A DNA stretch of 64,000 nt from Sedimentisphaerales bacterium (GTDB lineage: Bacteria; Planctomycetota; Phycisphaerae; Sedimentisphaerales; UBA12454), in the NCBI GenBank assembly GCA_016930635.1, contig JAFGGI010000010.1, positions 1 to 64,000 on the forward strand, written 5' to 3'. Under the pieces are notes generated by a model. It had not been told where the DNA came from and made no database searches. It saw nothing but the letters and a program-made list of their open reading frames with translations. Shown here piece by piece: positions 7,973 through 15,848 of the stretch (positions are counted from its first letter, which is position 1; every line of letters begins with the position of its first letter). The position numbers were made by a program, and so were the translations under genes.

Positions 7973-9196
7973 ATGATGAAAAGTAGTTACTGCATATTGT
8001 TATGCGCGATAATTTTCTGCGGCAGTTGTTTTGCAGACAGCTTTACAGTCAATACCGCGGTGTATGATGTTTATGGTGCTGCATCTGTCGCGGTTGATAT
8101 AAATAATGTGCCGGTGATGGTCTGTGAAAATGATTATATAGATCTTCTGCTGATAAACCAGACGTCTTTCGGTTATGAGGCAAATTCAATCCCGCAAACT
8201 CTTGATGCTGAAATGCCGCAACTGGCAGTTACATCCAATAATGAACTGGCGCTTTGTTTTAGAGGCAGCGGGGGGGTACTTTGGTATGGCAGCAAGGGCA
8301 GCTGGTTCGACTGGACTTTTTCGCAGGTGGAAAGCTCGACCGTTACCGCCTGTGATTTGGCTTTAACATCCAGCGATATTCCACATATTGCTTATGGCCG
8401 GGCACAATCGATATATAGGGTTTTTTATGATGTACGATCTGGTCAGTGGATAAAAGAGCATCTGACAGGTTTTGGTACTTTGACAAGCTATAAAGTGGAC
8501 ATAGCTGTGTCGGGCGATGATAAAGTGATGGTCTTGTGTGCTGAAGGACCGAACCTGTTTACAGCGGTTTGCCAGGATGGTTTGTGGAGATATCTTCCTG
8601 CTATAGACGTCAGTGCACTTATTAGAAGTCTGGACTGTTCATTTACGGCTGATAATCTGCCTGCAGTTGCTTATATAAATGGCAACCAGCTTGTCTATGC
8701 GGTGTATGTGAATGATATAATCGGCTGGGTTGAGACTGTTATTACAGATACTGTGGGTTCGCATCCATCATATTCGGTCTCACTGGCTCACAGCTCGACG
8801 GGGACGCCCGGCATTGCATATATAGATGATTATAAACTTATGTATGCAACAAATGTAACGGCACTTTGGACGACAACGGAGATTGATGAAAGAGGAGTTT
8901 ATCCTGATCTGATTTTTGACCATGAAGACAGGCCCTTGATAGCTTACAGAAGTGAGGATACTTGTCTTAATAGTATGCCAGTAATAAAACTGGCAGGTAT
9001 TGGTTTGGAGGGATTTAACATAACAGATATAAATAACGACAAATCTGTGAATTTCGAGGACTTTGCCGTTATGGCAGAATACTGGATGGATATTTTGCCG
9101 CAGCCTGATATTTCTGTTGGTGATTTTAATTTAGATTCTAATGTTGATCCTGTTGACTTGAAATGGCTGACGTGTAACTGGCTGTGGCAAGGCTGA
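7973..9196 (+). CDS. Exported repeat protein with dockerin-like C-terminus
   Basis: A 407-residue paralogue of the preceding gene. It has a signal peptide (first about 21 residues, ending CFA), then repeated segments with motifs such as SSDIPHIAYG and STGTPGIAYID. The last about 60 residues hold two calcium-loop repeats, DINNDKSVNFEDFAVMAEYW and DFNLDSNVDPVDLKWL, matching type I dockerin-like repeats found in many planctomycete surface proteins. No PEP-CTERM signal is present. Probably secreted or surface bound and co-expressed with its neighbour. Confidence 0.8.
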   Translation: MMKSSYCILLCAIIFCGSCFADSFTVNTAVYDVYGAASVAVDINNVPVMVCENDYIDLLLINQTSFGYEANSIPQTLDAEMPQLAVTSNNELALCFRGSGGVLWYGSKGSWFDWTFSQVESSTVTACDLALTSSDIPHIAYGRAQSIYRVFYDVRSGQWIKEHLTGFGTLTSYKVDIAVSGDDKVMVLCAEGPNLFTAVCQDGLWRYLPAIDVSALIRSLDCSFTADNLPAVAYINGNQLVYAVYVNDIIGWVETVITDTVGSHPSYSVSLAHSSTGTPGIAYIDDYKLMYATNVTALWTTTEIDERGVYPDLIFDHEDRPLIAYRSEDTCLNSMPVIKLAGIGLEGFNITDINNDKSVNFEDFAVMAEYWMDILPQPDISVGDFNLDSNVDPVDLKWLTCNWLWQG

Positions 9197-9262
9197 TAAG
9201 ATTACGCAAAATGGTCGCAGTGTGAATTGTTTTGCGCAACAAATTATTTAATTTGTCTATTC

Positions 9263-9371
9263 GGCTCGACAGGTGGACAGAGAGTCTTGCCAAGGAGGAT
9301 GGAGAAATAGAGCCGGCGGCTACTCCGCCTGCCTCAATAAAAGGAGACTTCTGCACCTGCCGAGCCTTTTT
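9263..9371 (+). ncRNA. Candidate structured small RNA
   Basis: GGCTCGACAGGTG (9263-9275) pairs with CACCTGCCGAGCC (9354-9366) with one mismatch and is followed by five T. Inside lie a second helix (AGTCT 9283 with AGACT 9345) and an apical GC hairpin (GGCGG 9315, CCGCC 9325). The shape is a closed, branched about 109-nt RNA ending in a terminator-like tail. It does not show the signature loops of SRP RNA, tmRNA or RNase P. It is the only clear structure in the 9197-9652 gap, which also holds one DnaA-box-like TTATCCACA at 9432. Confidence 0.4.
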
Positions 9372-9652
9372 CACATCTTGAAAATGTCAAATTAGGAACC
9401 CTTTTCAGCGCATACGAATTTTATAAACGTGTTATCCACAACGTAACCAGCCTGTCTTTCCTGGGTTAACACGAATTTAAAAATTTTATGCGCTTTTTCT
9501 TTTTTTTCAGAAACTTTCTCGGACCTGAACGTATATATAATAGAAGCTTTTAAGCCTGAGAGTAATGATGGAAGCTTTTAAGTATGTGTTTACTGAATTG
9601 AGTTATAGCTGTTTCATTTTTAGGTTTGCACTTTGTGAAAGGAGGCACGGCT

Positions 9653-10414
9653 ATGGAAAAGGCACGAATATTAGCAGACATACTTGGGCGGGTTCGGGAC
9701 GGTGAAGACCCGGCAAAAATCAGGCAGGAATCACGTCAGCTTCTTACAACTCTAAGACTCAGCGATATCAGCAAAGCTCACAAGTATTTACTCGGTTCAG
9801 GTCTGTCGCTTGAGCAGTTTCGTTCATTAGTTTATGCATTTGCCTCAATTCTGGGTGACCAATTTGCGCTTTTGCGGGCGAATCTTTCACCAAATCATCC
9901 TATCAGGAAGGTGCTTGCAGAACATGAGATGTTCGAATGTTTCCTTGCGGACCTTAATGAGGCAAATCTTGATCTGCAGGATACCCAGGGTTTGACGGAC
10001 CTCAGCAGTGAGTTCCGCAATCTTGCTCATATAGCAGGACACCTTCAGTCGCTGGATATTCACGACCAGAGAGAAGATGACCTGATTTTCCCGGTTCTGG
10101 CAGGTTATCCCTGTGGAAGTATCTGTGCGGTCCTGCAAAGGGCGCACGGCAGGATAAAAAATATGGTCGGCAATCTTACAATGACAATAAATAATTTTAA
10201 TCGTTTTGAACCTGAGCAATTCAAAATCCAGATTAACGCGATCTCCTGCGCGATAGTCCCGATCGTCAGAGAGCACATATTTCAGGAGGATAATATTCTT
10301 TATCCTGTTGCTTTGGATGTGATAGGTGATGACAAGGTCTGGCGGCGGGTGAAGCAGCTCAGTGATGATATGGGCTATTGCGGATTTGATTCGCAACCCT
10401 GTTGTTGTACTTGA
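9653..10414 (+). CDS. DUF438 / hemerythrin-like domain protein
   Basis: A 253-residue cytoplasmic protein. The first about 70 residues match the DUF438 pattern, and the rest is a hemerythrin-like four-helix bundle with ligand-type motifs HDQREDD and REHIFQEDN, so it may bind a di-iron or haem-type centre and sense oxygen or nitric oxide. It ends in an odd Cys-rich tail, QPCCCT. The ATG at 9653 has an AAGGAGG site; an upstream GTG at 9626 is less likely. Confidence 0.82.
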   Translation: MEKARILADILGRVRDGEDPAKIRQESRQLLTTLRLSDISKAHKYLLGSGLSLEQFRSLVYAFASILGDQFALLRANLSPNHPIRKVLAEHEMFECFLADLNEANLDLQDTQGLTDLSSEFRNLAHIAGHLQSLDIHDQREDDLIFPVLAGYPCGSICAVLQRAHGRIKNMVGNLTMTINNFNRFEPEQFKIQINAISCAIVPIVREHIFQEDNILYPVALDVIGDDKVWRRVKQLSDDMGYCGFDSQPCCCT

Positions 10415-10415
10415 T

Positions 10416-10519
10416 CCCGTGCCTATTTGTATTTTAGCAGCAACTTTTAAAACTGAAAACACTTACCAAAACCAAAAAAGAATCGGTTTTATAATACTGT
10501 TATTGCAAGTAGGCACGGG
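10416..10519. repeat. Inverted repeat around a gene-free spacer
   Basis: CCCGTGCCTA (10416-10425) and TAGGCACGGG (10510-10519) are perfect 10-bp inverted repeats 84 nt apart, starting right at the stop codon of the DUF438 gene. The spacer is AT-rich. They could form a long RNA stem or be ends of a tiny element. Confidence 0.5.
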
Positions 10520-10567
10520 GCGCTTTGCTGGCAGGGGGGTGGTTGTTGGCTGAGAAGATTAATGCTC

Positions 10568-10596
10568 AAAACTCCTCTTTTTAAAAGAGGAGTTTT
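10568..10596. terminator. Bidirectional terminator
   Basis: A nearly perfect palindrome, AAAACTCCTCTTTT facing AAAAGAGGAGTTTT, with T-runs on both strands. It separates two convergent genes and can serve both. Confidence 0.88.
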
Positions 10597-11477
10597 TATT
10601 TATCTGTCAAAAACGCCTCGTTTATCAGTCTTATCCATTTGGTTTTCTTGTCTTCAGTAACGGAATCGGTCTTACAGGTATATGCAAGCCTGTAGATGCC
10701 GTCTTTGCCTCTTATCAGGTGAGCTATTTCATATTGTCCCGCCCATTGGCCGCAGCTGTCATACTGCCATTGGTAGATGACATTGTCAATTTCGCTTCTG
10801 GTCAGGCTCCACTGGAAGCCCTGGCACTGCTGTTTTTCAAATTCGATTTTTACTATTTTGGCCAGTTCCATCGGCATGATATTTTTGTCGCTGTCGGGTA
10901 TGAATTGGGTTGTGACCATCTCGCTGAGGTTTTCGGCGGATTCATCTTTTAAAATATACTCGACAATATTCGGGAGGTTGCTGTCTTGGGGATAACTTTC
11001 TACCCATTGCCTGTCGTCAAAGCTGAATGATATTTTTTGCATCGGCTGTTGGGGCTCCTGTTTGATTTGAGCTTTTTTAACTCCATTTCTAAAAGCGGCA
11101 TCGCAATAAGTAGTCTTTTTTAGAGTATCGATTTTCTTTGTTTTTGAAGTATCTGAATAAACATCCACAACTATTTTATAATACCATTTATCCCAGTTTT
11201 TCATTGGGTCGCTGATGAAATAGACGACGCCGTTTGTGCGGTCTGCCTGGCTGAGTGTGTGTTCATAAATTCTCCGGCCTCGGGGGGTCTCGAAATTGGC
11301 TACGAACAAAGCATCATTAGGCACTGAATCATCTATATTGATGATAATATAATTGCTGACAGAGGCGTCTTCATATATGAGCAGTTCGGATGTTTTTACA
11401 CTCAGTCCGCCTTTTTGTTGTGATTGACAGCCTGTTAGTATCAGAACAGATAAAAATACTAAAGTTTTAAGTCTCAT
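10596..11477 (-). CDS. Putative lipoprotein, unknown function
   Basis: A 293-residue protein with a lipoprotein signal: hydrophobic LVFLSVLI followed by the lipobox LTGC (Cys at 17). After lipidation it would sit at the membrane facing the periplasm. The mature part is soluble, mixed alpha/beta, with no recognised domain. It appears monocistronic and ends at a shared terminator. Confidence 0.7.
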   Translation of the reverse strand: MRLKTLVFLSVLILTGCQSQQKGGLSVKTSELLIYEDASVSNYIIINIDDSVPNDALFVANFETPRGRRIYEHTLSQADRTNGVVYFISDPMKNWDKWYYKIVVDVYSDTSKTKKIDTLKKTTYCDAAFRNGVKKAQIKQEPQQPMQKISFSFDDRQWVESYPQDSNLPNIVEYILKDESAENLSEMVTTQFIPDSDKNIMPMELAKIVKIEFEKQQCQGFQWSLTRSEIDNVIYQWQYDSCGQWAGQYEIAHLIRGKDGIYRLAYTCKTDSVTEDKKTKWIRLINEAFLTDK

Positions 11478-11529
11478 CGTCTTATCACAGCTTTATACTG
11501 TATTAACTATAACCGGTTAAATACATTTT

Positions 11530-11952
11530 TTATTGTTTTAAAGAGATCAAATGTTCTTTTATAAACTGTTCTATAGCAGAGACAGTCTGTGATTTAAAAT
11601 CAGCAGGACTTTGTGCAACCCAGATTGTAAAATTGTAAAATTCCTGAATATCTGCTTTTATCCATTTGCCGTTTTTATTGAGAAACAACAGCAGGGTAGT
11701 AATGGCAAGTCTTTTATTGCCGTTTTGAAAAGGATGATTTTTTATCATAAGGTAAAATAACATTGCCGTCCGCAAAGTAAGTGCTGGATACAGATATTTT
11801 TTGTCGAATTTTTGGAAGGGTGTAAATAAGCAGCTTTCGAGTATATTAGGAAATCTTGTAGTGAAGTCCGGTATTGGTTCATTGAAACTTAAGTGTTCCT
11901 GAGCCAGACTAAAAGCTATATGTTCAACTTCCTGCACAGTTAAAGGCTGCAT
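11530..11952 (-). CDS. Doc/Fic family toxin
   Basis: A 140-residue Fido-fold protein of the death-on-curing size class. The core motif is HPFQNGNKR at 73-81. Doc toxins phosphorylate EF-Tu; Fic proteins AMPylate. Here the position that is usually acidic (Asp/Glu, metal binding) is Asn77, and Lys80 is Doc-like, so the reaction cannot be predicted. The gene overlaps the upstream antitoxin by one base. Toxin role is inferred from family and from pairing with a small HTH protein. Confidence 0.85.
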   Translation of the reverse strand: MQPLTVQEVEHIAFSLAQEHLSFNEPIPDFTTRFPNILESCLFTPFQKFDKKYLYPALTLRTAMLFYLMIKNHPFQNGNKRLAITTLLLFLNKNGKWIKADIQEFYNFTIWVAQSPADFKSQTVSAIEQFIKEHLISLKQ

Positions 11953-12203
11953 TACTCTGCTCCAAGTTGTTTAAGCAGCGGTCCGTATTGTTTGACAACC
12001 TTTTTAACGACACGGTCAATTTCATGCTTTTTGGCGGATGTAAGTTTTTTGCCGAGGATCTGGTTTACGGTTTTATCTGTGATGACGTAATTTCTGCCGA
12101 TTTTTTCCGCAGGGATTTTGCCTGCTTTAACCTTTTTATATACAGCTATTCTGCTTATTCCAAGAATCTGGGCAAACTCACGTATTGTAATGTATTTTTT
12201 CAT
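11952..12203 (-). CDS. Excisionase-type HTH antitoxin
   Basis: An 83-residue protein with a MerR/excisionase-type HTH at the N-terminus (ITIREFAQILGISRIAVYKK, followed by a KIPAEKIGRNYVI wing). The C-terminal helix is probably the toxin-binding part. It is the first gene of a two-gene operon with the Doc-like toxin, with an AAGGAGG ribosome site. Palindromic GTTAAC sites directly upstream are likely its operator, giving autorepression. Confidence 0.82.
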   Translation of the reverse strand: MKKYITIREFAQILGISRIAVYKKVKAGKIPAEKIGRNYVITDKTVNQILGKKLTSAKKHEIDRVVKKVVKQYGPLLKQLGAE

Positions 12204-12231
12204 AACCTCCTTAAAATAAGGATATTACGAT

Positions 12232-12285
12232 GTTAACTAAAGGCTAATAAGTTAACATAGGTTAACTTATATATCATAGATTAAC
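12232..12285 (-). promoter_or_regulatory. Operator cluster of GTTAAC palindromes
   Basis: GTTAAC occurs at 12232, 12251 and 12261, with ATTAAC at 12280. The middle pair forms AAGTTAAC-ATAG-GTTAACTT (12249-12268), a perfect 8-bp inverted repeat. It sits just upstream of the antitoxin start, the expected place for toxin-antitoxin autoregulation. Confidence 0.65.
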
Positions 12286-12326
12286 AAGAATAAGGTTTTT
12301 TGTCAAATATTTTTGGGTGTTTTCTA

Positions 12327-12983
12327 TTATTTCCAGTCAATCACTTCATCAGACGCCTGGGCCAGGTTCGGTGCGTAAAAATCGGCGCCTGTCAATACCT
12401 CGTGATTGAAACTTGATGTTATTGCCAGGCTTTTTGCTCCTGCGGCTTTTGCAGCCTGTATTCCGCTGAGGGCATCTTCTATGACCAGGCATTCGGCTGC
12501 CTGCAGGCCCATTTTTTCTGCTGCCAACAGAAATATATCAGGTGCGGGTTTTGTATGTGTGACATTGTTGGCGGTTACGATGGCATCGAAAGTCTCAGGA
12601 GGGATTTTTATCTGTTTAAGGTTGCCCTGAGCTTTTCGTATATCTGCGCTTGTGGCAATAGCGGTTTTTTTGCCGAGCTTTTTGCATTTATCAATAAATT
12701 CCTTAGCGCCGGGCAGGGGATTGAGTTTGCCGTTGATAAGTTCAAGATAAATATCGTAAGTACGACTCGTTGCCTTCGTAAGGTCTATGGGGAAATCATA
12801 GTTTTTGGCCATTTGCTTGATGCAGTTTTTTTCACCTGTTCCTGTGTAGGGGTGAAAATCCTCAGGGATGATCTTGAGGCCGAACTCATCGAACATCCGG
12901 GTTACCGCTTCAATAATATAAGGCTCGGAGTCCAGCAGAACGCCGTCCATATCGAAGATTATGCCTTTTGGTAATGTACTCAT
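12327..12983 (-). CDS. HAD phosphatase, beta-phosphoglucomutase-like
   Basis: A 218-residue haloacid dehalogenase superfamily enzyme of subfamily IA. Motif I is FDMDGVLLDSE (nucleophile Asp10), motif II is ATSAD, and motif III is VIEDALSGIQAAKAAG, which resembles phosphoglucomutase/phosphatase relatives. It likely dephosphorylates a small sugar phosphate. Its start overlaps the stop of the nucleotidyltransferase by 4 nt (ATGA), making it the last gene of a coupled four-gene operon. Confidence 0.88.
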   Translation of the reverse strand: MSTLPKGIIFDMDGVLLDSEPYIIEAVTRMFDEFGLKIIPEDFHPYTGTGEKNCIKQMAKNYDFPIDLTKATSRTYDIYLELINGKLNPLPGAKEFIDKCKKLGKKTAIATSADIRKAQGNLKQIKIPPETFDAIVTANNVTHTKPAPDIFLLAAEKMGLQAAECLVIEDALSGIQAAKAAGAKSLAITSSFNHEVLTGADFYAPNLAQASDEVIDWK

Positions 12984-13462
12984 GAGCCTTTCAGTTTTTT
13001 TATTGTTTCAAGCTCGATGACAGCCTGTTTGTCTTTTTGACGGTTCATTGTTTTTTTTGCTTCAATCAGTGCATCTATATCCAGCACTTGTATTTTTAAG
13101 CTGTCAGTTTCAATTGAGATGCTTTTGTCTTTAGCCTGTTGATAATTTCCAACACCTTTGACAAAACTGATACAGTCAAGTTGTCCCAGGTCAGTGTCAA
13201 GATATAGATTTTTATATTGTTGGCAATTTTCTTCTGTAAGCTGCAGTTTCAATTTATTGGGTGTCATTCTATGGACGGGATTTATATCTGCTAATGCTTT
13301 CTGCATTTTCAGGAGATTTTGTTTGTCGAAATCAAGGCATATATCAATATCCTGTGTAACGTAGTTGCAGCCATGCGTGATACCGGCAAATCCGCCTATT
13401 AAAACGAATTCAACATTGTTTTGGGCCAGTTTTTGAAGCAGGATAAAAAAATCGTCTTTCAT
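12980..13462 (-). CDS. Nucleotidyltransferase (MNT-like, pol beta fold)
   Basis: A 160-residue minimal nucleotidyltransferase. The active-site region FVLIGGFAGITHG is followed by DIDICLD, the paired acidic residues of the pol-beta fold. Such proteins occur with small helical partners in toxin-antitoxin-like modules. The start is ATG at 13462, with AAGGTG upstream; both lie in the end of a mobile-looking repeat. It overlaps the 51-residue upstream gene by 4 nt and the HAD gene by 4 nt. Substrate unknown. Confidence 0.82.
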   Translation of the reverse strand: MKDDFFILLQKLAQNNVEFVLIGGFAGITHGCNYVTQDIDICLDFDKQNLLKMQKALADINPVHRMTPNKLKLQLTEENCQQYKNLYLDTDLGQLDCISFVKGVGNYQQAKDKSISIETDSLKIQVLDIDALIEAKKTMNRQKDKQAVIELETIKKLKGS

Positions 13463-13614
13463 CCCGCACCTTCTTTCCATTCTTTTTCATTTAGGTTTAT
13501 TGTCATTATGTTTTCGTACCAGCTATATATTTTTCCAGATAATTTTAAAGATGCTTCTTGTTTTCCAATAGTCATTTTTCTATAAACTGAATATTTATAA
13601 GGTGCGGGATTCAT
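13459..13614 (-). CDS. 51-residue ORF formed by an inserted repeat
   Basis: A short frame starting MNPAPYKYS and ending KEGAG. It overlaps the gene before it and the gene after it by 4 nt each (ATGA), which strongly suggests it is translated. Nearly all of it is the repeat at 13463-13608, whose other copy at 51195-51298 has stop codons, so the peptide itself may be dispensable and serve to keep translation coupled. No known domain. Confidence 0.6.
   Translation of the reverse strand: MNPAPYKYSVYRKMTIGKQEASLKLSGKIYSWYENIMTINLNEKEWKEGAG
13463..13608. repeat. Mobile-looking repeat with ATGA ends, copy 1
   Basis: 146 bp bounded by CCCGCACCTT (13463) and AAGGTGCGGG (13599), perfect terminal inverted repeats. 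It is homologous to 51195-51298 on the same strand: the ends match, and so does an internal stretch around CTATATATTTTTCCAGA (about 13523-13539). ATGA-type sequence follows both ends, overlapping the stop of the upstream gene and the start of the nucleotidyltransferase. Confidence 0.82.
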
Positions 13615-13778
13615 ATTTTTTTAGCCTTTTGCAGACGACGAACCAAATCGAGAGCTGCCTGATGGCGTCTTATTCTCTCGGCCGGGGTTCGTTTTAGATT
13701 TGCCTTAAGCATTTCTATGTCGATGCCGTAATCTATGGCTTTTTGCATGTTGTCTGGTTGTGTGCTTTTTCTGTTCAT
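13611..13778 (-). CDS. Small helical protein preceding nucleotidyltransferase
   Basis: 55 residues, too short for most gene finders. It contains YGIDIEMLKANLKRTPAERI and then a helix RRHQAALDLVRRLQKA. The TPxERL-type pattern matches the small proteins that often precede MNT-like nucleotidyltransferases, and a similar pattern (TPQQRLAAVDFLR) is found in the second such locus at 41481. It ends with a 4-nt overlap with the next frame. It is probably the partner or antitoxin of the nucleotidyltransferase. Confidence 0.65.
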   Translation of the reverse strand: MNRKSTQPDNMQKAIDYGIDIEMLKANLKRTPAERIRRHQAALDLVRRLQKAKKI

Positions 13779-13815
13779 AATATTAATATAACATCATTCT
13801 GATTTTTTTCAATCA

Positions 13816-14877
13816 TTAGACTTTTTTATTAATTCTGTCTGCACCTAATTGGCCGCAGGCGGCTTTGATGTTCCTGCCCCTGCGGAACCTTATTATGGTT
13901 TCAATATCGGCCTGCATAAGGATGTCCTTGAAAGTTTTTATTCTGTGCTGCGGGCTCGGCACAAAATCACAGCCCGGATGGGGGTTATATTCGATCAGAT
14001 TCACACCTGCCTTTATACCCTTTAGTATCTGGATAAGTTTCTTTGCGCAATCGGCGCTGTCATTCAGCTTGTCTATCATACAATATTCGATAGTAATCCT
14101 TCGGCCGGTCTTTTCCTGATAGGATTTAAGGGCATCTAATATTTGCTTGAGAGGATATTTATTAGCTGCAGGTACAATCTGCTTTCTAAGTTTGTCATCG
14201 GCTGCGTGGAGTGAGAGAGCAAGTCTGGGATGGATATCTTCGTCGGCAAGTTTTCTTATGCCTTCAGTTATGCCAACGGTTGAAATTGTCTGTTTTCGGA
14301 TGCCGATATTTTTGCCATCGGCATTATTAAGGATTTTCACGGCAGTTATAGTATTTTCATAGTTTTCAAAAGGCTCACCCATACCCATAAAAACGATATT
14401 GTTTATTTTACAGCCGCTGTCTTTGGAAATCGTATTTACCTGGCCGACTATTTCACCTGCAGTCAGATTCCTCTGGAATTTAAGATATCCTGTCGCGCAG
14501 AACTTACAGCCAAGCCGACAGCCTATTTGCGTTGAAAGGCAAATTGTCTTTCTTCCTGTCTCTGTCAGAAGGACGGATTCGATGTTCTGTTTATCGTGCG
14601 TCTGAAAGAGGTATTTTTCTGTGCCGTCGGGGTCGGTAAGTTTTTCGATTATTTTGAGCTGTGAGATGAAAAAGCCTTCATCGCAGAGCTTTTTGCGCAG
14701 CTCTTTCGGCAGGGGAGTGATAAGGTCTATATCGCTTATATCCTGCTGATGAATGAAGCTGAATATGTATTTTGCCAAATAGGCCTTGGCGCCGAGATTT
14801 TCGACGATTTGCTTCAATTGAGCCGTTGTTTTGCCTTTAAGGTCATAGTCCATAGCGGGCCAGTTTAACCAAAACAT
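13816..14877 (-). CDS. rlmN: 23S rRNA (adenine2503-C2)-methyltransferase RlmN
   Basis: A radical SAM methyltransferase that modifies A2503 of 23S rRNA and A37 of some tRNAs. The cluster motif CRLGCKFC gives Cys120, Cys124 and Cys127. The two catalytic cysteines are Cys113 and Cys341 (AACGQL), at the family-typical spacing. Length 353 is normal. Neither the ATG at 14877 nor one eight codons downstream has a clear ribosome site, so the start is uncertain. It is a single gene in its own unit. Confidence 0.95.
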   Translation of the reverse strand: MFWLNWPAMDYDLKGKTTAQLKQIVENLGAKAYLAKYIFSFIHQQDISDIDLITPLPKELRKKLCDEGFFISQLKIIEKLTDPDGTEKYLFQTHDKQNIESVLLTETGRKTICLSTQIGCRLGCKFCATGYLKFQRNLTAGEIVGQVNTISKDSGCKINNIVFMGMGEPFENYENTITAVKILNNADGKNIGIRKQTISTVGITEGIRKLADEDIHPRLALSLHAADDKLRKQIVPAANKYPLKQILDALKSYQEKTGRRITIEYCMIDKLNDSADCAKKLIQILKGIKAGVNLIEYNPHPGCDFVPSPQHRIKTFKDILMQADIETIIRFRRGRNIKAACGQLGADRINKKV

Positions 14878-15009
14878 TGTCTTTTGTCGAGGCAGATTGT
14901 TTTTTATGGGACGGGATAAAAAAGTTTTTTCAAGTATAATTTGGTTTTCCCATAAAGCGAATCTTATATTTTATTCAGAGAAATATTGTACGGAATTAGG
15001 GTTACTTTG

Positions 15010-15417
15010 ATGTTTTGTGTTAAAGATCTAACGAGAGGCAAGATTGCTTACATCGATGAGCGCTGGAAGGTGAATGAGGCGGCTGATCTGCTTTGCAGCT
15101 GCGACCAGGTTTTTTTGCCGGTGGTGGACCGTAACCTTGATGCCGTAGGAATAATAACTGAAAAAGATATTCTGAACTGGGTCTGCAACGGCAGAGATAA
15201 GGAAGCAAAAGTCTCGGAATGTATGCGGACAGAATTTGCAACTGTTGAAAATAATGTGAGCCTGATCGAGCTGGTGTATATATTCGCCAAGGAAAACCAC
15301 AGCCAGATGCTGGTTGTCTCGAAAAGGCATGTCATAGGACTTATCAAAAGAAGCGTTGTATTGAAGTATCTGCTCGACAGGAGGAAAGCTGCCAGACAGG
15401 CAGCACTTGGCACATAG
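15010..15417 (+). CDS. CBS domain pair protein
   Basis: About 135 residues made of two CBS repeats (V..GIITEKDILNWV and then VIGLIKRSVVLKYL). CBS pairs bind adenine nucleotides and act as energy or ligand sensors. The next gene, 20 bp downstream, is another CBS pair, so the two products could form a heterodimer. The ATG at 15010 was chosen over a TTG at 14986. Confidence 0.85.
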   Translation: MFCVKDLTRGKIAYIDERWKVNEAADLLCSCDQVFLPVVDRNLDAVGIITEKDILNWVCNGRDKEAKVSECMRTEFATVENNVSLIELVYIFAKENHSQMLVVSKRHVIGLIKRSVVLKYLLDRRKAARQAALGT

Positions 15418-15437
15418 AAGAAGAAAGTGAGACTACG

Positions 15438-15848
15438 ATGACGCAGGCGGGAAATGTGATGAAAACTGATGTGTTGTGTCTTGAGCCGGATATGCCGATC
15501 GATGAGGCGCTCGAGCTTATGCGGCAGAAAAATACCATATCAGCTCCGGTTTTGAACGACGACGATACCCTGGCCGGTATTCTTGTGGAGTCCGATGTTA
15601 TCAAGATGTTTGTCCATCCTGATATGGGCGGCAGAGAGGGTGCAACTGTTGCTGATTTTATGATGGTCGGCGTCATAACTGAAGATGCCGACAGCGATAT
15701 CGGACAGCTCAGCTGGAGTCTTTTGAATCATCATTTCAGGCAGGTGCCCATCGTTTGCAATGGAAAATTCGTCGGCATGGCCAGCAGGAAAGACCTGCTG
15801 CGGCATATGCTCGGTTTAAAGGACAAGGAAGAAGACGAAGAAGAGTAA
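15438..15848 (+). CDS. CBS domain pair protein
   Basis: 136 residues with two CBS repeats (MKTDVLCLEPDMPIDEALEL...GILVESDVIK and then VPIVCNGKFVGMASRKDLLR) and an acidic tail. It is a likely adenylate-binding regulatory protein. It is co-transcribed with the preceding CBS gene. Confidence 0.87.
   Translation: MTQAGNVMKTDVLCLEPDMPIDEALELMRQKNTISAPVLNDDDTLAGILVESDVIKMFVHPDMGGREGATVADFMMVGVITEDADSDIGQLSWSLLNHHFRQVPIVCNGKFVGMASRKDLLRHMLGLKDKEEDEEE

Noticed and set aside
9432-9440. TTATCCACA as a possible replication origin
   Set aside because: A single DnaA box, 20 kb from dnaA, with no cluster and no AT-rich unwinding region of note.
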